IMG/VR virus record: IMGVR_UViG_3300042450_001464 | Location: 1 to 32,814 of that record | Reading direction: 5' to 3' (one strand) | Origin: a virus | DNA length: 32,814 nucleotides | Part shown: positions 1 to 6,606 of the stretch, piece by piece | How positions within the stretch are numbered: position 1 is the stretch's first letter | Layout of the letters: every line of letters starts with the position of its first letter | Notes under the pieces: model-generated | Seen by the model: only the letters and a program-made list of their open reading frames with translations | The model's database searches: none | What the model was told of the DNA's origin: nothing | Position numbers and translations under genes: made by a program

Positions 1-418
1 CCTTCAGTGACACTCTCGCGGCGGGCGTCAGCCCGAAGTCCGACTCCAACTGCCGCAACTGCTGGGCCAACTTGTGCGCGATTGCCACCTCGGGCCGTTG
101 GGCGATGTACTTGATCTCGCCCCCGTCATTCAGGATCGGGTACGTATCGCCTTCCTTTTTCAGTTTCGCACGCACTGCAAGCCACCACTCGTGCGTGTCG
201 CAGTACCGGGCCAGAGCCTCAACGTCCGCGCGAGTCATCACCCGCACGTTCTGCAGCATCGGCAGCAGTTCGCGCCATCGCGCCGCGGCGATCTCGCCCA
301 GGTGGTCGGGCATCTCACAGCCATCCGCGGGCGGTTGCGGCTCGGCGTTGTTCAGCCGACGACAGCCCGGGTTGCCACGGGCAATTTTTAGTTTGGTTGG
401 CGTTGCTCGCCTGCCCAT
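1..418 (-). CDS. Terminase small subunit, P27 family (3' end cut by window edge)
   Basis: The reading frame opens with ATG at 418 and runs off the left edge after 139 codons. The N-terminus MGRRATPTKLKIARGNPGCR and the following Asn/Glu/Pro-rich stretch are the characteristic opening of P27-family (phiSLT type) terminase small subunits. A helical body follows, with an ALARYCDTHEWW-type segment. P27 proteins recognise the packaging site and present phage DNA to the large terminase. Usual length is about 150 residues, so little is missing. The large subunit should be the next gene to the left. HNH genes lie just upstream in transcription order, a common arrangement in cos-packaging phages. The family call is from memory of the motif, not from a search. 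Confidence 0.85.
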   Translation of the reverse strand, partial: MGRRATPTKLKIARGNPGCRRLNNAEPQPPADGCEMPDHLGEIAAARWRELLPMLQNVRVMTRADVEALARYCDTHEWWLAVRAKLKKEGDTYPILNDGGEIKYIAQRPEVAIAHKLAQQLRQLESDFGLTPAARVSLK

Positions 419-449
419 GATTTAGCCTTTGAAAAAGAAGTTGCCGGAT

Positions 450-466
450 TGCTCATAACTTGAGCA
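450..466. repeat. 6-bp perfect inverted repeat upstream of terminase gene
   Basis: TGCTCA and TGAGCA are separated by five bases, about 30 bases upstream of the terminase small subunit start and inside the 185-base gap 419-603. A TTGACG-like hexamer (minus strand, 470-475) lies just upstream, but I see no matching -10 box at the right distance. It could be an operator or a leader hairpin for the late packaging genes. I see no gene in the rest of this gap. Confidence 0.3.
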
Positions 467-603
467 GTACGTCAAATTGGCACCTACCCCTCAAGCGTTT
501 TTTGCAGCCCCCCGGCTTGGTTAGAGCAGATGGTTTTACTCGTTGGGGGTTTGGGCAGGCTCCCCCCCTACCCGGTCTGTATATTTTTCGCGCACGCGGT
601 TGC

Positions 604-912
604 TCAATGTCGCGTCTCCGCGTTTGTCTTTCGCTGATGACATGAAGCGCAAAGGCACTGACCGTTCTCGACTTCATACCGCAGGTCGGGCCGCAACTTC
701 ACCGGGGCAATGTGATCAGCATGGGCTTCCCCTTTCATGCCGCACACCCGAGAGCATGACCGGCAGCGGTAGGCATCCCGCAGCAAGACCGCCTGCCGCC
801 ACGCCTTGTGCTTGTGGTCACAGTACCCGCGAGCATGGGCATTGGGTCGCCCCTCACCTGCGGAGAACTGCCGCACCCGTGGAGCCTTGTACCTCGGCAC
901 CCGCTGCGGCAT
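604..912 (-). CDS. HNH endonuclease
   Basis: A 102-residue protein with a compact HNH (beta-beta-alpha metal) fold. A structural-zinc CxxC lies at about residues 50-53. The ADHI core carries the catalytic His near residue 67, an Asn follows near 83, and a second CxxCH lies near 88-92. Small HNH proteins beside terminase genes are known in HK97-like phages to stimulate terminase cleavage at cos sites. Its position one gene from the terminase small subunit suggests the same role here, which is inference. The N-terminus is basic and fits DNA binding. No strong Shine-Dalgarno precedes the ATG at 912. Confidence 0.85.
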   Translation of the reverse strand: MPQRVPRYKAPRVRQFSAGEGRPNAHARGYCDHKHKAWRQAVLLRDAYRCRSCSRVCGMKGEAHADHIAPVKLRPDLRYEVENGQCLCASCHQRKTNAETRH

Positions 913-915
913 GGC

Positions 916-1272
916 TCAGCTCTTCAGGGTGACAATGCCCACGGTGCCGGTGCTGTTCGTGGTGCCGCTCAGGATCTCAAGATAGGGCACAGCAAAGACT
1001 TCATCGGGCAGGGCATAGATGCGGCCGGCCGCGGTCGATGCTGCTAGGGTGATGTCGGCCACCGACCCGTCGGTCTTGTACAGCCGGCGGTAGGTGCCGC
1101 CCTCGCTTGAGGCTCCCCACATTTGCAGGGTCGCCGCGTTGGTGGACATGGTGCCCAGGTCGACAACGCCACCGGCGTAGTCTTCCATGCGGATCGAGGT
1201 GGCGAGGGCGGTCGTGGTGTGCAGCGTGATCGTCACCTGACGGGTCCGCCGCTTCATCTTGATTTCGGACAT
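916..1272 (-). CDS. Hypothetical phage protein, possible minor virion protein
   Basis: I chose the ATG at 1272 (MSEIKMKRR) over an upstream in-frame start because GGAGAG sits at good spacing before it. That gives 118 residues. The protein is rich in Thr, Gly, Ala and Val and looks all-beta (alternating hydrophobic stretches such as RQVTITLHTTTAL). It has no Cys, no signal peptide and no membrane segment. This composition resembles small capsid-decoration or tail proteins, but I do not recognise a family. It lies between two HNH genes and close to the packaging gene, in line with a structural or packaging-related role. That role is inference only. Confidence 0.7.
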   Translation of the reverse strand: MSEIKMKRRTRQVTITLHTTTALATSIRMEDYAGGVVDLGTMSTNAATLQMWGASSEGGTYRRLYKTDGSVADITLAASTAAGRIYALPDEVFAVPYLEILSGTTNSTGTVGIVTLKS

Positions 1273-1342
1273 GGGTTCTCTCCTGCTTGGGTGGCACTGG
1301 TCTCGGGCCAGCAACGCGGCCGACAGCCTTTAGCCTAGAGCG

Positions 1343-1666
1343 TCACCCGACGGGGCTTGCAGCCTCACGCAGGCGCTCACGGTATCGGGCGGCATCCTCC
1401 CGCACGTGGCGGTTCGCTCGAGTCCATGACAGCAGGTGCCCGTGCACGAGGTGGCAGGGGTCGCCGCACAGGGTGAGCAGGTTGCCCTGGTCGAGCTCTA
1501 GGTCGGGCCGCTCGTGGTACGGGATGACGTGGTGCACCTCGAGCGTCTTGGTTCGCCCGCAGGCGGCACAGGCTGGCTCGCGGGCGAGGTGCTCACGTCG
1601 GACACGTGCCCACGAACCGGAGCGGCCGAATAGGTCGTCTGCTTGTTTGCGGAACCAGCCGAGCAT
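1343..1666 (-). CDS. HNH endonuclease
   Basis: A 107-residue HNH nuclease distinct from its neighbour at 604-912. CxxC lies near residues 33-36, the VHH core at 44-46 contains the catalytic His, an Asn in the DQGNLLTLC segment lies near 62, and the final CHxxHGH segment spans about 71-77. The N-terminus is basic and amphipathic. Two HNH genes so near the terminase could mean one packaging cofactor and one homing or defence nuclease. The sequence does not tell which is which. Confidence 0.85.
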   Translation of the reverse strand: MLGWFRKQADDLFGRSGSWARVRREHLAREPACAACGRTKTLEVHHVIPYHERPDLELDQGNLLTLCGDPCHLVHGHLLSWTRANRHVREDAARYRERLREAASPVG

Positions 1667-1714
1667 AGTTCCAGCGTACGGCGGTCGACGCCTTGGCTTG
1701 CAGCGACCCGATAC

Positions 1715-3016
1715 TCAATGAAGAGCGCACTTCGTGAACAGCGGCCCGGCCCCCGCCTCGGCTGCCGCGATCCTCGCCTTGGCTATCTCGACGTATTCCG
1801 CCTCGCGTTCGATGCCGATGAACCGGAAGCCTTCAAGCGTCGCGGCCTTGCCCGTGGAGCCCGAGCCCGTGAACGGGTCGAGCACCACGCCGCCGGGTGG
1901 CGTGACGAGGCGGCAGAGGTAACGCATGAGGTCGGTAGGCTTCACGGTGGGGTGGTGGTTGCGATTTCTCGCTGGGGCGTTTGGGTCAATGCCTTCCCCG
2001 AGGCCCGCTCCATATCGGTGAACGTCTTTGACCATCAGCCCCTCGCACCCTTCATCCCGATCCGCCTTGCTCGCCTTGGCGCAGTAGAAGAAGCGGGCGG
2101 CGGAGCCGGACGATCCGTAGCCGGGGTGATGCCTTCCACCAAATCCACCACCATAGGCTTCCTTGCCGTTGACGTTGGGGCTGGAAACGCCATCCTTTGT
2201 CACGGGAAACAACCCCACCACCTCCTCGCTGCCGTCGTGGATGAGGTTCGCGGGCCAGCGGCCTTTTCCGATGTCGAGAATGTCGCAGGCTCCGTTTATG
2301 CCATGCCCGTAGATGCCGTTGCTTTCATCCTTCGGCGGATTGCCTTTTGCGGTTCCGCCATCAGCCCCCACCCTGCACCCATCCACGTTGATCCCGCCGG
2401 TGCCATGCGTCAGCACGTTTTCAGCCACGGTGCCGACGAGCGGCTTGCGGGCCACGATGATCGGCTCCCAGGCGGGCTTGAGGGCCGTGCCCCAGCCGGA
2501 CCACTGGCGGGCGGCGTCGGTGGCGGGGGCGTACTGGCGGGCGTTGCGGTCAACGGCCTCCGCATCTTCCATCCAGGGGCGCTGAAGGCCTTCGTGCCCA
2601 TCCTCGCCTCGCATGCGTCCGCGCTGAATCCAACCAGCATGGGCGGCAGATTTTGGTTCGCCGTATTCGCCCTTCGCCCCAGCCGCCTTGTCGATCGCCT
2701 TGCTCACGTCGTGCGACTTCGGGAACCCGCTGCCGTAGACCCACATGACGCAATCCCGAATCTCCCAGCCCGCATCCTCGATGGCACACGCGAGACGGTG
2801 ATATGTGCGAGTCCCGCCGAACGCGAGCAGGTGGGCTCCTGGCTTCGCCACCCGCATGGCTTCGGTCCAAAACTCCACGCCCGGCACGCCGTGATCCCAT
2901 CCCTTGCCCATGAACGACAGGCCGTAGGGCGGATCGCTCACGATGCTATCGACGCTCTCGGGGTGGAGCGTTTGCATCACCTCGCGGCAGTCGCCGTGGT
3001 AGATGTTCCATGCCAT
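1715..3016 (-). CDS. Site-specific DNA methyltransferase, beta class (N4-cytosine or N6-adenine)
   Basis: A 433-residue amino-methyltransferase. The catalytic motif IV DPPYGLSF is at the N-terminus (residues 28-35). The AdoMet-binding motif I DPFTGSGSTGKAA is near the C-terminus (from residue 380), followed by GIEREAEYV. Motif IV before motif I defines the beta order. It transfers a methyl group from AdoMet to the exocyclic amine of A or C in double-stranded DNA; the target site cannot be read from sequence. No restriction enzyme gene is adjacent, so it looks like an orphan phage enzyme that shields phage DNA from host restriction or marks it. The start codon directly abuts a perfect hairpin. 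A long antisense open frame over it is a codon-bias shadow. Confidence 0.92.
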   Translation of the reverse strand: MAWNIYHGDCREVMQTLHPESVDSIVSDPPYGLSFMGKGWDHGVPGVEFWTEAMRVAKPGAHLLAFGGTRTYHRLACAIEDAGWEIRDCVMWVYGSGFPKSHDVSKAIDKAAGAKGEYGEPKSAAHAGWIQRGRMRGEDGHEGLQRPWMEDAEAVDRNARQYAPATDAARQWSGWGTALKPAWEPIIVARKPLVGTVAENVLTHGTGGINVDGCRVGADGGTAKGNPPKDESNGIYGHGINGACDILDIGKGRWPANLIHDGSEEVVGLFPVTKDGVSSPNVNGKEAYGGGFGGRHHPGYGSSGSAARFFYCAKASKADRDEGCEGLMVKDVHRYGAGLGEGIDPNAPARNRNHHPTVKPTDLMRYLCRLVTPPGGVVLDPFTGSGSTGKAATLEGFRFIGIEREAEYVEIAKARIAAAEAGAGPLFTKCALH

Positions 3017-3037
3017 GAGCCCGAACGTAGCGGGCTC
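3017..3037 (-). promoter_or_regulatory. Perfect 7-bp hairpin abutting methyltransferase start codon
   Basis: GAGCCCG, seven loop bases and CGGGCTC end exactly one base before the ATG of the methyltransferase gene. No Shine-Dalgarno is visible. The repeat could be an operator for autoregulation, as many orphan and restriction-linked methyltransferases control their own promoters, or an RNA hairpin that limits translation. The repeat is observed; the role is inference. Confidence 0.45.
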
Positions 3038-3070
3038 GTCAACTGAATCTATGGGGCTGTGGCAGGAAAA

Positions 3071-3193
3071 CTAATCCACAAGCCGGAACTCTGGGCAGCC
3101 GCAATTAGGGCACGGCTTCGTGTCGGCCTTGGCCTGATTACACCTGTTGCACAGGATCAAGGGCGGCATGAATGGGAGTGGGCGTTGCGTCAC
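3071..3193 (-). CDS. Zinc-ribbon microprotein
   Basis: A frame of 40 codons from GTG at 3193, or 32 codons from ATG at 3169. Two CxxC knuckles, CNRC and CPNC, are separated by about ten residues and followed by another Cys. That is enough for a single treble-clef or rubredoxin-like zinc site. The GTG lies 18 bases after the stop of the gene at 3212-3418, in line with co-translation, but the ribosome site is weak. Such zinc microproteins are common in phages and often of unknown role. The gene sits between a small conserved protein and the DNA methyltransferase. Confidence 0.5.
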   Translation of the reverse strand: MTQRPLPFMPPLILCNRCNQAKADTKPCPNCGCPEFRLVD

Positions 3194-3211
3194 GATGTTC
3201 GCTCAATAGCG

Positions 3212-3418
3212 TCAGATGTCCAGCATCTCGCCCGGAATCATCGCCCGTATTTCGTCCGCGAGCCGTCGCTCCTCCGCTGTCGGCTCGCCGTGCTTGCACA
3301 GGCTGCGGCAGGTCTGGTCGATCTGCCACAAGACCTGCCGCGCCTCCATGCCCAGCCGGGCGGCGTCGTATTCGGCCTGCTCGTCTGGGAGCGTGTAGGT
3401 GAGCGTTGCGGTGGGCAT
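3212..3418 (-). CDS. Small hypothetical phage protein
   Basis: A 68-residue acidic, helical protein beginning MPTATLTYTLPDEQAEYDAA. The opening T-Y-T-L-P-D-E-Q-x-E-Y pattern is typical of small conserved phage proteins I have seen without function. A charged helical C-terminus with a single Cys-x-x-x-Cys follows. No membrane segment or enzyme motif is visible. It is the first gene after the long non-coding gap and has no clear Shine-Dalgarno, so its expression may depend on the structured leader upstream. Confidence 0.7.
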   Translation of the reverse strand: MPTATLTYTLPDEQAEYDAARLGMEARQVLWQIDQTCRSLCKHGEPTAEERRLADEIRAMIPGEMLDI

Positions 3419-3506
3419 TTATAGGAAAGTTACTACGGTTTATCGGCTCACTACACCGGGCGTGGGTACGGTGCCGCCGTAGTGTAGCGATTTCCAGATT
3501 CCAGTT

Positions 3507-3530
3507 TTTGATAGGTCGCAGGCTATCAAA
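3507..3530. repeat. Perfect 8-bp inverted repeat, operator-like
   Basis: TTTGATAG and CTATCAAA flank an eight-base spacer. The AT-rich arms and one-turn spacing are typical of a dimeric repressor operator. As RNA it would form a weak stem. It lies about 90-110 bases upstream of the gene at 3212-3418. Confidence 0.5.
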
Positions 3531-3554
3531 GCCGCCCAAATCATATCAGCAAAC

Positions 3555-3570
3555 GCATCATTTGTGATGC
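3555..3570. terminator. Perfect 6-bp hairpin, possible terminator
   Basis: GCATCA, a TTTG loop and TGATGC are followed on the plus strand by TTTT and preceded by A-rich sequence, so minus-strand RNA would also carry a few U residues near it. Outer arms CATAT (3542) and ATATG (3578) could extend the stem. It is a weak terminator candidate or part of a longer structured RNA. Confidence 0.35.
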
Positions 3571-3709
3571 TTTTCGCATATGGATTCGGGAAGAAAACCT
3601 ATGCACTTTTTCCCATGTGACGAGGTTTCCGCTGCCGGATACTGCTCGGTGATACTAGGCCGTCTTCTGGTGCAAGAGCGTCACGACGCGATCTAAGGTG
3701 AGTAGCGCA

Positions 3710-3728
3710 GTTTCGCAATTCGCGAAAC
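3710..3728. repeat. Perfect 7-bp inverted repeat downstream of small appendage-partner gene
   Basis: GTTTCGC and GCGAAAC flank a five-base AATTC spacer, 36 bases past the stop of the gene at 3764-4078. GCGAAA is repeated once more just after it. There is no U-run, so it is a better operator or RNA-stability hairpin than an intrinsic terminator. Confidence 0.4.
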
Positions 3729-3763
3729 GCGAAAGTCGTTATGTAGTTGGGAGAGCGCAGCGC

Positions 3764-4078
3764 CTAGATCGCCGGGTCCGCTGGCAGCAGCGCCACCGCG
3801 TCGGCCCAAGGGATCACCGTTACGTTTGGCAACAGCACCGCCTGATCCGCTGCGGCCCACATGCCCGCCAACAGCCCACCCGGCATAACTTCGGTGAGGA
3901 TGTCGCCGCACAGCATGAGCCGCCCATCGGTGAGCGTGCGCGGCATCGGCACGCAATTCGTGGAGCCGTGTTCCGCGTGGAGTTCCGCGAGCCTGCCAGC
4001 CAGTTGGGGCGTGAAGACGAGGGCCAGAGCCTTGGCATCGGCGTCACTGAGCGGGAGTGTGAGGTCGGAGAGCGTCAT
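3764..4078 (-). CDS. Hypothetical protein coupled to the appendage gene
   Basis: A 104-residue protein whose ATG overlaps the stop of the LamG-like appendage gene by ATGA, so translation is coupled. The N-terminal half (LPLSDADAKALALVF) looks helical. The C-terminal half is hydrophobic and beta-rich, with a WADAVALLP segment. No known motif is visible. Small genes directly after a tail fibre often encode fibre chaperones or minor attachment subunits. That would fit here, but it is inference from position only. Confidence 0.7.
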   Translation of the reverse strand: MTLSDLTLPLSDADAKALALVFTPQLAGRLAELHAEHGSTNCVPMPRTLTDGRLMLCGDILTEVMPGGLLAGMWAAADQAVLLPNVTVIPWADAVALLPADPAI

Positions 4079-5640
4079 ACGTTCCTCGTCAGTGCTGTTT
4101 GGAACGCTTGCATGGCCGCATCGTATGCAGAAATGTCACTGGAGTTGAGTCCGGCACCAATAGAATATCCCGCGAGCGTTTGATTGCTAAACAGGCTTGC
4201 AGTGTAGGCGTTTGCACCCGTACTCTGGTCATTGCGGGCAAACACGGCAAATGGTATCGACGTTCCTGAAACAGACGCGCTCGCCGCATTGGCGGCCGAA
4301 AGCGTAGTCCTGCGGAATGACACGAGATCAGTGTCGTTTGTGCGTGTTACACCTAAAAGCGAGTCATGCGTACCCGGCACGGCAACACTGCCCGTAGTGC
4401 CTCCCAGAACATTTCCGCCAGCGCCAAATTCCCATGAGTTTCCGAGCGAGGTAGACCTCGCGCTCAGGAGTACTCCGCTGTTTGTGCTGGTGCGTTTGTA
4501 GAAAGCCAGATGCGAGCGCACGTTGCCGCCAGTGATCCACGCAGACGATTGCAAGCCGGTTTGCAAATACTTGCTGCTGCCGTTACCGACCAGCCCGCCC
4601 GTCGCCCCAGTCTCAACATAATCGCCGCTTACGAAGTTGACGTTCGTATCCGTCGTGTTCCCGAACTGCGTCCCGCCCAGCGACGGGCCTCTGTAGAGCG
4701 GCACCAGTGCGGCCGAGAGGCCCGTGCCTGCGAACAAGTTGAGGCGGTAGAACCTGTCGCGTAGGCCAGCCGATTCGATGCTGGTGCAGAACGTGTTGAC
4801 CGCCGCAGCCGTCGCGATGCTGACGGTGCCGCCGTTCAGGTAGACGTTGTTGATCCAGGCTTGGGCGTCGGCGTTGGTGGCGGTAGGGGCGAGCGTCACG
4901 CCCCACTTGTTTGCGAGGTAGCGCTCAATTACTCGTCGCTGGATGTCTGTTAGTGCAGCGCTATAAACCAATATCTCGCAAATGCGACCATTAAGAAATA
5001 CAAGGGCATCACCTCCGGCGTAGCCCCCGATATAGTGATTGTTTCCGGCGTCGAATGTTGTTGACGCGGAATAGACAAATGCACCGTCCTTGCGATGCCC
5101 GTATTGCCCGCCGACAACGCGCTGGGCGATAACGTGCCGACCCGACGCTGCCGACCCGTGCCGCACGTTGTTTAGTCGCGTGGAAGAAAAAACGCCGGGA
5201 TAACCCAAACCTTCGGTGATGTATTGGTAGTATTGGGCGTTAAGGCGAGTGCCGTACAAATTGTATGCCAGGTCAGTGCCTTCTACCTCGTATGCTACAA
5301 ACACTTCTCCTTGCGAGGGGAAGGCGGCCGATAAATCGCCGAGTTCCATTCTCTGGAATGCCGACTGCGCGAAGTTTACCGCTGGCAGACTGTTCACCAG
5401 CAACCCTGACCGAGTCGGCCGATTGCCTGCCGTCGATTGCGTGGCGTGTCGCCCATTCCCGCTCTTGTCGCCCCAGTACCCAACGGGATCGCTGCTCGCG
5501 GTTGCGGACACTGTGCCGTTGCTGTTCTGAAACAACGTCGCCCCATCCGAAGCATCTAGCCACAGGGCAAGCCCGCTGATGCTCTTAGGCGTGAACGCGC
5601 CGGAAGCCTTGGGCCGCAGCAGTCGGGGTGACATCGCCAT
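4075..5640 (-). CDS. LamG/concanavalin-like tail appendage protein
   Basis: A 521-residue protein with two lectin-like beta-sandwich halves. The first (about residues 18-245) opens with GLALWLDASDGATLF and contains GYWGDKSGNGRHAT, the common LamG-type (laminin G) phage signature. A linker with AQAWINNVYLNGGTVS and RDRFYRLNLFAGTGLSA is often seen in environmental phage fibres. The second sandwich follows from about residue 370 to the end. There is no signal peptide or Cys cluster. It probably forms a tail fibre, tip or capsid appendage that binds surface glycans. It is encoded by the same phage that carries a glycosyltransferase cassette. The domain call is from motif memory; the virion location is inferred. 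Confidence 0.8.
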   Translation of the reverse strand: MAMSPRLLRPKASGAFTPKSISGLALWLDASDGATLFQNSNGTVSATASSDPVGYWGDKSGNGRHATQSTAGNRPTRSGLLVNSLPAVNFAQSAFQRMELGDLSAAFPSQGEVFVAYEVEGTDLAYNLYGTRLNAQYYQYITEGLGYPGVFSSTRLNNVRHGSAASGRHVIAQRVVGGQYGHRKDGAFVYSASTTFDAGNNHYIGGYAGGDALVFLNGRICEILVYSAALTDIQRRVIERYLANKWGVTLAPTATNADAQAWINNVYLNGGTVSIATAAAVNTFCTSIESAGLRDRFYRLNLFAGTGLSAALVPLYRGPSLGGTQFGNTTDTNVNFVSGDYVETGATGGLVGNGSSKYLQTGLQSSAWITGGNVRSHLAFYKRTSTNSGVLLSARSTSLGNSWEFGAGGNVLGGTTGSVAVPGTHDSLLGVTRTNDTDLVSFRRTTLSAANAASASVSGTSIPFAVFARNDQSTGANAYTASLFSNQTLAGYSIGAGLNSSDISAYDAAMQAFQTALTRNV

Positions 5641-5672
5641 GTGAATTGCGCTCTTGGGGTGATATAGCGCGG

Positions 5673-5963
5673 TTAGTTCGCGCCCTGTGTATTAGCAGGC
5701 CGTGCAAGCACCTGCTGGATTTCACGCTGGCCGTGGGCAAGCTCTTGGAGCGTCTCGGCTTGGCGTGCCATTGTTTCTTTCGCCCCGTCCAAGAACTCTA
5801 CGTGCGACTTCACGACCGGTTCCACGACCGTGCTGTGGATGGCAATGGCCGCTTCGCGTCCGCAGTACAGCACCACGGCCAACACCACACACGGCACGCC
5901 GAAGCGGTCTGCGATCCGCAAGAGGGTGTCGACCATGCTTGCCTTGAGTTCGTCTGCTGTCAC
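5673..5963 (-). CDS. Small membrane protein with coiled coil, holin or spanin candidate
   Basis: A 96-residue protein. A short polar N-terminus is followed by one hydrophobic segment at about residues 23-42 (VPCVVLAVVLYCGREAAIAI), then a long charged helix (about 50-88) with the heptad character of a coiled coil. A single transmembrane helix plus a coiled coil fits an i-spanin or a class III-like holin. The start overlaps the preceding membrane-protein gene by four bases. It belongs to a run of membrane and exported proteins around the papain-like peptidase. Confidence 0.7.
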   Translation of the reverse strand: MTADELKASMVDTLLRIADRFGVPCVVLAVVLYCGREAAIAIHSTVVEPVVKSHVEFLDGAKETMARQAETLQELAHGQREIQQVLARPANTQGAN

Positions 5964-6319
5964 TTGGTTAGCTCCGCTTGCATCGTAAGCAAAAACACCC
6001 GGTTACTTGCACGTTCCTGCCACCAATCGAGCAGGATCTTGATGATGGCGCTGACGAGAATTTGCAGCACGAATGCCCAAATGAACCCGTATTCCCGCGG
6101 TTCCTTGCCGCTCACCAACTGGTGCCCGCGTTTTACTGACGACTCGATCGCGGCGCACACAATCGCCTTCTGCTCGGGGGTCGCCGCGTAGTTGAGGTAC
6201 TGCCCCTGCCAGTTCTCAACCGTCAACTGCACGAGGTCGTCGAGCGTGCCGCGGCCGATGACGTGCTTGCCCAGGGGGCAGCGTTTCCACACGTACTGCT
6301 GGAGTTCGGGCAGGTTCAT
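5960..6319 (-). CDS. Small membrane protein, C-terminal anchor
   Basis: I chose the ATG at 6319 (MNLPELQQYVW) because it overlaps the upstream stop as ATGA; a longer in-frame version is antisense read-through. The 119-residue protein has a soluble helical N-domain and one strong hydrophobic helix near residues 85-105 (FIWAFVLQILVSAIIKILL), then a short basic tail. This suggests a membrane-tethered protein of the lysis or envelope module, perhaps a holin partner. I recognise no family. Confidence 0.7.
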   Translation of the reverse strand: MNLPELQQYVWKRCPLGKHVIGRGTLDDLVQLTVENWQGQYLNYAATPEQKAIVCAAIESSVKRGHQLVSGKEPREYGFIWAFVLQILVSAIIKILLDWWQERASNRVFLLTMQAELTK

Positions 6320-6606
6320 TTCTTGCACCGCCCATCGGTGCACGTCTTGCCGGTGCCTTTGCAGATGGGGCATTGCACGCGGATTGAATTTCCATCGCCG
6401 ATGTACCCCGCGCCGGCACAGTTCCCACACACGCCCGGCTTCGGGGCTGGCGTCGGCGTCGGGGCGATCTCGCTCCGCAGCCGTACGGTCATGCGGGCGG
6501 TCTCGCACGCGAGGTCTGCGACGATCGCGGCGTCGTTCACGGGCGGGGAGCCGCAGCCGTCGGCGAACAGCAGGAACGTCCCGGTGACGAGGGCCGCAGT
6601 TTTCAC
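6316..6606 (-). CDS. Putative lipoprotein with DnaJ-like CxxCxGxG zinc motifs
   Basis: The GTG start at 6606 overlaps the stop of the peptidase gene as GTGA, giving 96 residues. The N-terminus MKTAALVTGTFLLFADGC is a signal peptide ending in a lipobox-like site, although Asp at -2 before Cys is unusual. A Pro-rich linker (PTPTPAPKP) follows, then two CxxCxGxG-type knuckles (CGNCAGAG and CPICKGTG), the pattern of the DnaJ cysteine-rich domain, and a last Cys-rich tail. It is likely exported and anchored outside the inner membrane, with one bound zinc. It could be an o-spanin-like component or an envelope zinc protein. The function is unknown. Confidence 0.7.
   Translation of the reverse strand: MKTAALVTGTFLLFADGCGSPPVNDAAIVADLACETARMTVRLRSEIAPTPTPAPKPGVCGNCAGAGYIGDGNSIRVQCPICKGTGKTCTDGRCKK

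Larger units (their letters stand above)
3419..3763. other. Longest intergenic gap, rich in inverted repeats
   Basis: These 345 bases hold no convincing gene on either strand and are more AT-rich than the neighbours. They contain several perfect inverted repeats: 3432-3438 with 3477-3483, 3441-3446 with 3482-3487 (mutually exclusive with the first pair), 3507-3530, 3555-3570 and 3710-3728. Possible roles are a promoter-operator region for the genes to the left, a structured 5' leader or small RNA, or a terminator for the appendage gene to the right. A long-range pairing GTGACG (3617) with CGTCAC (3680) also exists. I could not fit a tRNA. Confidence 0.6.

Noticed and set aside
1643-3046. A 467-codon open frame on the plus strand
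   Set aside because: It is antisense to the methyltransferase gene, which has full catalytic motifs. The frame is a product of GC-rich codon bias and has no domain motif.
3432-3487. Riboswitch
   Set aside because: Mutually exclusive pairings exist, but no known aptamer core is recognised and the leader start is not known.
3617-3686. tRNA-like element in the non-coding gap
   Set aside because: GTGACG and CGTCAC can pair as a short acceptor-like stem, but there is no TTC-type T arm, anticodon arm or CCA-type end.
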